NCBI GenBank assembly: GCA_023391635.1
Contig: JAEWAQ010000081.1
Span: 47,799-111,798, forward strand
Reading direction: 5' to 3'
Source of the DNA: Bacillota bacterium
GTDB taxonomy: Bacteria > Bacillota > Bacilli > Paenibacillales > Paenibacillaceae
DNA: 64,000 bases
The notes below the pieces were generated by a model. The model worked only from the letters and a program-made list of their open reading frames with translations. It made no database searches and was not told the origin of the DNA. A program made the translations under genes and the position numbers. This document shows positions 43,435 to 50,828 of the stretch, one piece after another (positions within the stretch are counted from its first letter, which is position 1; the number at the start of each line of letters is the position of its first letter).

Positions 43435-45183
43435 ATGCGCGGCATCAGAAGGAAACTGAAGGCGGTCGCCTTGTATCCCAAAGTGCTCGGGACCATACTG
43501 GCCGCGCTTATCCCGGCGTATTTATTGTGTTTGTTCCTGAACGATTACGGTGTCGGCATTGTTAGAAACAACATCAATGAGTCGATGCAATCCAACGTCA
43601 ATTTCTATAACCGTTCGTTCGAGACGGAAATATTCCGCCTGGAAAGACTCAAACGGGAGTTTCTGGTCGATGACGATCTGCTGAAGGTCGGTAAAAGGGC
43701 CGCGGCGCTCAGCGACTATGAGTTGACCGCTTCGCTTCTTCGCGTCCAGAACAAGGCCGCTTTGTTGAAAGGGTCGAGCGTCTACGTGGAGGATGTGAAA
43801 ATCTACTTTCCTTCAATTGGCCGAACACTGTATAGCAATTACTATGGCGATGCCATGGCGGACGACGAAGTGCGTGTCCTTCAAAAAGATGTTAATCAGT
43901 TAGAGTCTCCGTTTATCTATTGGAAAGGCAAGATTTTGATGAGCGAGGTGTTTCCGCAAGCATGGAACATGGGGTCATCGCCGGCATTCGCCCTGGAGCT
44001 CGAGTTATCCAAGTCCGGCATCGTGGAGATGCTGCGCCAGATGGGCAGTCAGGCGGGCGGCGGGGCGATCTTCATTCAGCCGGAACAAGGCTGGGTGGTT
44101 GCCGCTCCGGAAAATGAGCAAATGGCTTTCAACTTCATGAGAAAAATGCAGGAGGACAGCCTGAAGCTCGTGTCCGGGACGAAGCCCACGATCGTGGAGG
44201 GACGAAAATATTGGATTGCTTCCGAAGCTTCGCCTACACTTGGACTCACCCTTGTTCATTTTGTTCCGGAAAGCTCGATCATCGGACCGCTCAAGACGCT
44301 TCGACGCTGGTTATGGTTCATCTCCTGTCTGTCCGTTGTCCTTATTTTCTTCGTTTCATGGCTCATTTTTCGTTACGTGCACAAGCCGCTCAGACAATTG
44401 GTGCTGGCCTTTCGCAAGATTGAAGAAGGCAATCTCAAAGTGAAAATCTATCATAAATACGGCGACGAGTTTCGTTACGTATACGACCGATTCAATGCGA
44501 TGACAGAGCAGTTGCAAATCTTGATCCATGAAGTATACGATCAGAAGTTTCGCTCTCAGCGTTCGGAGCTGAAGCTGCTGCAATCCCAGATAAACCCGCA
44601 CTTTCTGTATAACAGCTATTTCGTGCTGCACAGAATGATCGAACAAGGAGACACCGATCATGCGCTGGTCATGTCGGAGCATTTGGGAGAGTATTTTCAG
44701 TTCATTACCCGCAGCGCCAAGGATGAAGTGATGCTTGCGGAGGAAGTCGGGCATTCGATCGCTTTCCTGCGCATTCAATCGCTGCGGTTTATGAGTCGAA
44801 TCGACACGCGATGGGAGAGCTTGCCACAAGGCTACGAGCGGATTCAGGTGCCTCGACTCATTTTGCAGCCGATACTGGAAAATGCTTATCATCACGGCCT
44901 GGATCAAAAGGTGGCGGGCGGGGTCATTCGGATGAGTTTCACGTCGGAACCGAACATTTTTCTGATCGTCATTGAAGATAATGGCGAACATTTGACAGAC
45001 GAGTGCTTGACGAATATCCAAATACGGTTGGATCATTCGGACGAGGGAGCCGAAACGAAGGGTATGGTGAACGTGCACCGCAGAATCGTGTTGAAGTTCG
45101 GACCTTCCTACGGGTTGCGGGCCGTTAGAAGCGGTCTTGGCGGACTGAGGGTGGAGATCAGGCTGCCTGCGGAGGAAAGATGA
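43435..45183 (+). CDS. YesM-type sensor histidine kinase (module B)
   Basis: 582 residues. TM1 (VLGTILAALIPAYLLCLFL), an outside sensor domain, TM2 (WLWFISCLSVVLIFFVSWLIF), HAMP, and phospho-acceptor His389 in LQSQINPHFLYNSYFVLH. N box ILENAYHHGLDQK is normal; the G box reads EDNGEHLTDE and lacks the second Gly of DxGxG. Activity may be reduced or nucleotide binding unusual. ATG 43435 follows AAAGGAGC; the earlier 43405 lies in the hairpin. Overlaps its regulator by four bases. Confidence 0.92.
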   Translation: MRGIRRKLKAVALYPKVLGTILAALIPAYLLCLFLNDYGVGIVRNNINESMQSNVNFYNRSFETEIFRLERLKREFLVDDDLLKVGKRAAALSDYELTASLLRVQNKAALLKGSSVYVEDVKIYFPSIGRTLYSNYYGDAMADDEVRVLQKDVNQLESPFIYWKGKILMSEVFPQAWNMGSSPAFALELELSKSGIVEMLRQMGSQAGGGAIFIQPEQGWVVAAPENEQMAFNFMRKMQEDSLKLVSGTKPTIVEGRKYWIASEASPTLGLTLVHFVPESSIIGPLKTLRRWLWFISCLSVVLIFFVSWLIFRYVHKPLRQLVLAFRKIEEGNLKVKIYHKYGDEFRYVYDRFNAMTEQLQILIHEVYDQKFRSQRSELKLLQSQINPHFLYNSYFVLHRMIEQGDTDHALVMSEHLGEYFQFITRSAKDEVMLAEEVGHSIAFLRIQSLRFMSRIDTRWESLPQGYERIQVPRLILQPILENAYHHGLDQKVAGGVIRMSFTSEPNIFLIVIEDNGEHLTDECLTNIQIRLDHSDEGAETKGMVNVHRRIVLKFGPSYGLRAVRSGLGGLRVEIRLPAEER

Positions 45184-46814
45184 TGCGCACAATATTGGTT
45201 GTCGACGATGAGAAATTTATTGCGGATGGGCTTGCCTCGATGTTGGGGGAAGCGGTCGGCGAATGCGAGATCGACAAAGCCTATTCGGCAATCCAGGCGT
45301 TGGAACGGTTTCGAACCGTCATGTACGATATCGTGCTGACCGATATCCAAATGCCGGGCATGACGGGTCTCGAGCTGCATGCCGAAGTGAAAAAGCTATG
45401 GCCCCGATGCAAATTTATATATTTGACGGGATATGACGATTTCAGCTATGCGCAAACCGCTCTGCGTTATGAGGGAAGCGATTATGTGCTGAAAACCGAA
45501 GGAGACAGGAAGATCGTCGCCGCCGTTCGAAAGGCGATCGATGCGATCAATCGCGAGCTGGAATGGGCCGAATGGGTGAACAAAGCGCATGAACAAATAC
45601 AAACGGCCATCCCGCTCCTGCAAAGGGAATATTTGACGGAGCTGCTGGATGCGGATGAAGATGCTATACGTACGTTAGGTAACCAGCTTGCGCAGCTGCA
45701 AATTCCGTTGACATCCGATTTGCCTGTACTTCTTATCGTTGGACGGATTGACGATTGGGGCGATTATACGGGGTCGGTGGACCGATCTCTGATGCAATAC
45801 GCCCTGCAAAATATTGCCGACGAATATTTATCTCCTTGTGCGAACGTTTATTGCATCGCTTATCGGAAATCGCAATTCATTTGGTTTATTCAGCCGCTTG
45901 AAGATGATTGGCCTCGAACCGTATTGTTTGCAACCGAAATGTTCGAACAAATTCAGCAGGCCGCGGATAAGCTGCTCAAACTGCCCTTGTCGATAGCGGC
46001 CGCACAGACGCCCGCAGCATGGCGTGACATCGCGGACAAGTTCATGGGGCTGAACCGGTTGTTCAGTCTGACGATGGGGCATAGGGCGATGGTGACCGAG
46101 AAGCACTCTATGCGCGAGCAACCCATGCCGATCAAAACAACCGACTTGATCCTGCACAAATCGGCGCTCGCGGAACGGCTGGAAGACGCTTTCTGGACCG
46201 GCCGCAAAGCGGTATTTAACGAGCGGCTCCAATCGCTGCTGAACGTCCCGTTCGAAACCGAGCAGGCAGCGGCGTCCAGGGAAGAGCTGCAGGTCCAGGT
46301 GTTTTACTTGCTGGCAGCGTTGTTTATCGATTTGCTGCATAAATCGGAATTGAAGCAACCGGTCTCGGACAAGATTGATATCAGCCTGTTAATGAAGAGC
46401 GATTCACATGGGCATTGGAACAGGATCAGTCAGTTTTTTGTTGAATTGGGCGAAGTTATATTTCAGGTGCAAAGCGAGATGAGCAAGCAGAACGAGCATC
46501 AATTCGTTCGCCGAATTCATCGATTTGTCGAAGAGCAGTTGTCATCCGATCTGTCGCTGACGCGGATTGCCCAGGAATTTGCCTTCAATCGCTCTTATTT
46601 GTCGAGGTTGTACAGCCAGCTTACAGGAGAAGGGCTCTCCGAATATATCGCCGAACAGCGGCTCTCCAAAGCGAAAGAGCTGCTGCATACCACGCTGCTC
46701 AAAATCAATGAAATTTCCGCAGCAGTCGGATTGGAGACGCCGACCTTCCACCGCCTGTTCAAGAAGACGACGGGCATGACGCCTCAGGAATATCGGGACG
46801 CTTCCCGTTCATAA
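45180..46814 (+). CDS. YesN-type response regulator, AraC family (module B)
   Basis: 544 residues. REC domain with VVDDE, phospho-acceptor Asp55 (VLTDIQMPGMTG) and YVLKTEGDR, where the usual KP pair is KT, as in a known YesN subgroup. A middle variable domain precedes the C-terminal AraC helices (IHRFVEEQLSSDLSLTRIAQEFAFNRSYLSRLYSQLTGEGLSEYIAEQRLSKAKELL ... EISAAVGLETPTFHRLFKKTTGMTPQEYR). It should activate module B. Starts ATGATG; either Met is possible. Confidence 0.93.
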   Translation: MMRTILVVDDEKFIADGLASMLGEAVGECEIDKAYSAIQALERFRTVMYDIVLTDIQMPGMTGLELHAEVKKLWPRCKFIYLTGYDDFSYAQTALRYEGSDYVLKTEGDRKIVAAVRKAIDAINRELEWAEWVNKAHEQIQTAIPLLQREYLTELLDADEDAIRTLGNQLAQLQIPLTSDLPVLLIVGRIDDWGDYTGSVDRSLMQYALQNIADEYLSPCANVYCIAYRKSQFIWFIQPLEDDWPRTVLFATEMFEQIQQAADKLLKLPLSIAAAQTPAAWRDIADKFMGLNRLFSLTMGHRAMVTEKHSMREQPMPIKTTDLILHKSALAERLEDAFWTGRKAVFNERLQSLLNVPFETEQAAASREELQVQVFYLLAALFIDLLHKSELKQPVSDKIDISLLMKSDSHGHWNRISQFFVELGEVIFQVQSEMSKQNEHQFVRRIHRFVEEQLSSDLSLTRIAQEFAFNRSYLSRLYSQLTGEGLSEYIAEQRLSKAKELLHTTLLKINEISAAVGLETPTFHRLFKKTTGMTPQEYRDASRS

Positions 46815-46837
46815 ATGAAAAGCCGAAGGTGAAAATC

Positions 46838-47737
46838 GTGATTCTGAAAAAAACATTGCGTCAATATCCGCTGCATCTCATGCTGTTGCCGGCCATCATC
46901 CTCACGCTCGTGTTCAGTTATACCCCGATCTTAGGGATCGTCATTGCTTTTCAGAAGTTTCAACCTACCCATGGGCTCTTCGGATCCCGATGGATCGGCT
47001 GGGACAATTTTATCTACGTCAGCCGGCTGCCCGGCGCGTACCAAGTAGTGTGGAATACGATCTATATCGCCGTCATGAAAATCGTTGCCGGCTTGGTTGT
47101 GCCCATTACCGTTTCGTTGATGCTGAATGAGGTCAGAAGGGATTTTTTCCGGCGCGGCGTACAGACCCTGATCTATTTGCCGCATTTTCTCTCCTGGGTG
47201 ATTCTGGGGGGCATTCTGATCGATGTGCTGTCCCCGTCGGAAGGCATTGTCAACCGGATGATCATGTCTCTGGGGTTGGATTCGATTTACTTTCTGGGCA
47301 AGAACAGCTGGTTCCCGTATACCTTGGTCATTTCCGACGTTTGGAAAGAGTTCGGGTTCAGTACGATCGTTTACTTGGCGGCTTTGACCTCGATCAATCC
47401 AGCCTTATACGAGGCGGCCTGGATCGACGGCGCGAGCCGCTGGAGGCAGGCATGGCATATTACGCTTCCCGGCATGCTGCCGATCATTGTATTGATGATG
47501 ACGCTCAGCCTGGGGAACGTGCTCAATGCCGGATTCGACCAAGTGTTCAATCTGTACAGCCCGCAAGTGTATGGAAGCGGAGATATCATCGATACGTTCG
47601 TGTACCGGATCGGACTCGTCGATGCGAAATATGGCGTGGCCACAGCAGTAGGCTTGTTCAAGTCGGCCGTTTCCATGCTGCTCATATCGGTCTCCTATTG
47701 GTTTGCTTATCGTTTCGCGAATTATCGTATTTTCTGA
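46838..47737 (+). CDS. Sugar ABC transporter permease, LplB type (module B)
   Basis: 299 residues, six helices. N-terminus LMLLPAIILTLVFSYTPILGIVIAFQKFQP is typical of LplB; EAA loop EAAWIDGASRWRQAWHITLPG. The GTG at 46838 follows GAAGGTG by 8 bases; a GTG at 46829 is also in frame. Partner of the next gene. Confidence 0.93.
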   Translation: MILKKTLRQYPLHLMLLPAIILTLVFSYTPILGIVIAFQKFQPTHGLFGSRWIGWDNFIYVSRLPGAYQVVWNTIYIAVMKIVAGLVVPITVSLMLNEVRRDFFRRGVQTLIYLPHFLSWVILGGILIDVLSPSEGIVNRMIMSLGLDSIYFLGKNSWFPYTLVISDVWKEFGFSTIVYLAALTSINPALYEAAWIDGASRWRQAWHITLPGMLPIIVLMMTLSLGNVLNAGFDQVFNLYSPQVYGSGDIIDTFVYRIGLVDAKYGVATAVGLFKSAVSMLLISVSYWFAYRFANYRIF

Positions 47738-47754
47738 AGACAGGGGGTTGAACG

Positions 47755-48639
47755 GTGGCTTATCATACAAGCTGGTCAAGAAAATGTTTCGTTTTTCTCA
47801 ATGGTTCAATTCTGATCCTGATCTCCGCTCTCTGCCTGTTCCCGCTTGTTCATGTGCTGGCGATCTCGTTCAGTTCCAGCAGCGCGGCTTCCGCCGGCCT
47901 GGTAAAGTTTTGGCCGGTGAACTTCACAGTGAAGTCATACACGTATATGCTGGAAAACCCGGATTTTATCAAATCGTTCGTCGTGTCCGTGAACCGGGTC
48001 GTCTGGGGCGGCTCGCTCAGCGTTTTTCTATCCGTCATTACGGCGTATCCGTTGTCGAAAAACAATAGGGCGCTATCCGGAAGGACATTCTATGCGTGGT
48101 TTTTCGTGTTTACGATTTTGTTTAACGGCGGATTGATTCCCTGGTACATGACCATCAAGAATGTCGGCATTATGGGGACGATGTGGGCGCTCATCTTGCC
48201 TAGCGCAGTAACGGTGTTCAATATCATTCTGCTGCTGAATTTTTTCCGCGGATTGCCCAAGGAGCTGGAGGAGTCGGCATTCATGGACGGCGCGGGCTAC
48301 TGGTCCGCGATGTGGCGATTGATCGTGCCCTTATCATTCCCGGCTCTTGCTACCATCTCCTTGTTTACGCTTGTATTCCACTGGAATTCCTGGTTTGACG
48401 GGATGATTCTGATGAATTCGCCCGAAAAATATCCGCTGTCGACTTATTTGCAAACCGTGCTGATTACAACCCAACTTACCGAGCTCAGGACGGAAGAATT
48501 GCGTCTGTTTGCGGAAATTTCCGATCGTACGACCAAAGCGGCGCAGATTTTTCTGGGCACATTGCCGATTTTGCTGATCTATCCTTTTTTGCAACGCTTT
48601 TTTACGAAAGGCATCGTGCTAGGCAGCGTGAAGGAGTAA
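47755..48639 (+). CDS. Sugar ABC transporter permease, LplC type (module B)
   Basis: 294 residues, six helices, with the LplC-type VHVLAISFSSSSAASAGLVKFWPVNFTVKSYTYML loop of normal length and EAA loop ESAFMDGAGYWSAMWRLIVPL. GTG start after AGGGGGTTG. Completes the module B importer; again no ATPase is present. Confidence 0.93.
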   Translation: MAYHTSWSRKCFVFLNGSILILISALCLFPLVHVLAISFSSSSAASAGLVKFWPVNFTVKSYTYMLENPDFIKSFVVSVNRVVWGGSLSVFLSVITAYPLSKNNRALSGRTFYAWFFVFTILFNGGLIPWYMTIKNVGIMGTMWALILPSAVTVFNIILLLNFFRGLPKELEESAFMDGAGYWSAMWRLIVPLSFPALATISLFTLVFHWNSWFDGMILMNSPEKYPLSTYLQTVLITTQLTELRTEELRLFAEISDRTTKAAQIFLGTLPILLIYPFLQRFFTKGIVLGSVKE

Positions 48640-48664
48640 CAGGTCCTTGGGAGGGGAAACGGTC

Positions 48665-49507
48665 GTGAACAAAATTGAGGTGGCTACGAATTATTATCAG
48701 CATTTCGATGCCGACTTTGAACTTGAAATTCCCGGCGAGGGCTTCGGCGGCTGGAAGAAGCGGCCGCTCCCGATTGATCTGGATACGACCGCGGTGGTCG
48801 TCATGCACGCCTGGGATACCGGCAGCAGGGAGCAGTATCCGGGCTGGCACCGGGTGGTGGAATACATGACGCGGGCAGGTGAGATTGGCGCCGCCGTCTT
48901 CCCGCGATTGCTAGGTTCGATCCGCCAAGCGGGCGTGAGGCTGATCCATGTCGTATCTCCGGGCGACGACTATTATCGGCACTACCTGGGCTACCGGACA
49001 ACCCTGCAATTGGCCGGCGAAGAGCCGGAGGAGGTCGAGCGGATGAAGCCCGACCCCGTCATGAAGCAATTGCAGGCGTTTCGGCATCGGCATGTATTTC
49101 CGGGAGCGCATAATGAGGCGGACATCAGGAGTGGATTCAGCCGGATTTCGTTTCTCGAATCGTGCGAGCCGCAAGGGGAGGAGTCGATTGCGGCGACCAG
49201 CCATCAGCTGTTCGCCCTCTGTCGGCAAGCGGGGATTACCCATCTGATCTATACGGGGTTTGCGATCAATTGGTGCCTGCTGCTGTCGCCGGGAGGAATG
49301 GCGGATATGAGCAAGCATGGCATTATGTGCTCGGCGATCCGGCAGGCGGTTACCGCCGTGGAGAATAGAGAGACGGCAAGGCTGCAGTCGAATAAAGAGG
49401 AGGCCTTATGGCGGGTAGGTCTGGCCTTCGGCTTCGTTTACGATGCGGACGATTGGATTGCGGCCCTTGAATGTCGTAACTTAAGCGGAGGGAAAACCGA
49501 TGGATGA
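48665..49507 (+). CDS. Isochorismatase-like cysteine hydrolase, atypical
   Basis: 280 residues. The fold is suggested by TTAVVVMHAWD (beta-1), LIHVVSPGDDYYRHY, SFLES and LIYTGFAINWCLLLSPGGM with Cys204 at the usual nucleophile site. The normal catalytic Asp after strand 1 aligns with His48, and the expected Lys is not obvious, so the reaction is unclear. GTG 48665 follows GGGAGGGG. It overlaps the next DegT-type gene by eight bases, which ties it to an amino-sugar or amide pathway. Could be a catalytically repurposed or binding-only member. Confidence 0.7.
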   Translation: MNKIEVATNYYQHFDADFELEIPGEGFGGWKKRPLPIDLDTTAVVVMHAWDTGSREQYPGWHRVVEYMTRAGEIGAAVFPRLLGSIRQAGVRLIHVVSPGDDYYRHYLGYRTTLQLAGEEPEEVERMKPDPVMKQLQAFRHRHVFPGAHNEADIRSGFSRISFLESCEPQGEESIAATSHQLFALCRQAGITHLIYTGFAINWCLLLSPGGMADMSKHGIMCSAIRQAVTAVENRETARLQSNKEEALWRVGLAFGFVYDADDWIAALECRNLSGGKTDG

Positions 49508-50744
49508 GAGGAAGCTCGCCATTCAAGGCGGAAGCAAGGTCAAAACGACCCCGTACGGAACCGGCAAACGATTTGGGCTTGAGGAAGCGAAAGAATTGCT
49601 TGAAGCGCTCGAGCAAAACACGCTATTTTACCATCTGGGAGGGAAGGTAAAGCGTTTTTTAAGCGACTTTAACGAGTTATACGGAGTCAAGCATAGCGTA
49701 GCGGCTTCGTCGGGGACGGCTGCGATTCATGTGGCGCTTGGGGCGGCCGGCATCACGGTGGGCGATGAAGTCATTACGAGTCCTGTGACGGATCAGGGAA
49801 CCGTGATCGGAATTTTGTACCAAAATGCAATCCCGGTTTTCGCAGATTTGGATCCGCATACGTACAATCTCGACCCCAAATCAGTCGAAGCCCGAATCAC
49901 GCCGCGGACGAAGGCGATCATCGTCGTTCATCTGGCGGGGAACCCTTGCGATATGGATGCCATCATGGCGATCGCGGGCAAATACGGCTTGAAAGTCATC
50001 GAAGATTGCGCGCAAAGCTATTTAACGCGCTATAAAGGGCGGCTTGTCGGCACGATTGGCGAATACGGTTGCTTTAGCACGAATGATTTCAAGCATATTT
50101 CCACCGGAGACGGCGGGATCGTCACGATCAATTCCGGCAGCGAAGCCGATTATTATCAGGCGCATGCGTTTTCAGATAAAAACTACAAACGTTTTGATTC
50201 GTCGGTCGTGCGCGATACGTCCTCCTTGGCGCCGAATTATCGGATGACTGAGTTGCAAGGCGCAGTCGGCATCGCGCAGCTTAAGAAGCTGGAGTGGATA
50301 TGCGGCAAGCGCCGCGATTACGGCGACCGGCTGACGGCCGGCATCCGCGATCTGCCGGGCATCCAACCGCACCGGGTGCAGCCCTCTTCCGAATGCACTT
50401 ACTGGTTTTATATGCTGCGCATCGATGAGACGAAGCTTTCATGTACGCGGGACGAATTTGTCGATGCGCTAGCGGCGGAAGGCATTGCATGCACGGCAGG
50501 TTATATCCCCTATCCTGTCTATATGCAGCCGATGTTTCAGAAGAAACAGGCGTACATCGGCTCGCGCTTTCCGTTCGAGTTGTCCGATTGCAGCTACGAG
50601 GAGGGAGTGTGTCCCGTTGCAGAAGCGATATTGAAGACAGGCGTCAAGCTTCCGATAAACGAATTTTACACGGACGGCGACATAGCAGACATGATTCAAG
50701 GTATACGGAAAGTAACCTTGCATTACGTCGCGAAGCTTCAATAG
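49500..50744 (+). CDS. DegT/DnrJ/EryC1/StrS family PLP-dependent enzyme (first copy)
   Basis: 414 residues, fold type I aminotransferase. Cofactor features: SSGTAAIHVALGAAGITVGDEVITSP (phosphate binding), VIEDCAQSYL (Asp to pyridine N) and Lys198 in FSTNDFKHISTGDGG as Schiff-base lysine. The family usually aminates nucleotide-linked keto sugars, but here it sits in a sugar uptake and hydrolysis operon, with no nucleotide-sugar genes. It may work in catabolism, for instance on an amino or keto sugar. Only distantly related in sequence to the second copy at 55423. Confidence 0.88.
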   Translation: MDERKLAIQGGSKVKTTPYGTGKRFGLEEAKELLEALEQNTLFYHLGGKVKRFLSDFNELYGVKHSVAASSGTAAIHVALGAAGITVGDEVITSPVTDQGTVIGILYQNAIPVFADLDPHTYNLDPKSVEARITPRTKAIIVVHLAGNPCDMDAIMAIAGKYGLKVIEDCAQSYLTRYKGRLVGTIGEYGCFSTNDFKHISTGDGGIVTINSGSEADYYQAHAFSDKNYKRFDSSVVRDTSSLAPNYRMTELQGAVGIAQLKKLEWICGKRRDYGDRLTAGIRDLPGIQPHRVQPSSECTYWFYMLRIDETKLSCTRDEFVDALAAEGIACTAGYIPYPVYMQPMFQKKQAYIGSRFPFELSDCSYEEGVCPVAEAILKTGVKLPINEFYTDGDIADMIQGIRKVTLHYVAKLQ

Positions 50745-50828
50745 ACCCGATGGCAGGATAGGTACGATACACGGCAATCGCCGCGGAAATAGCAAGTTCG
50801 ATGCGACGGAAGGAGGGGGACTGCGGAC

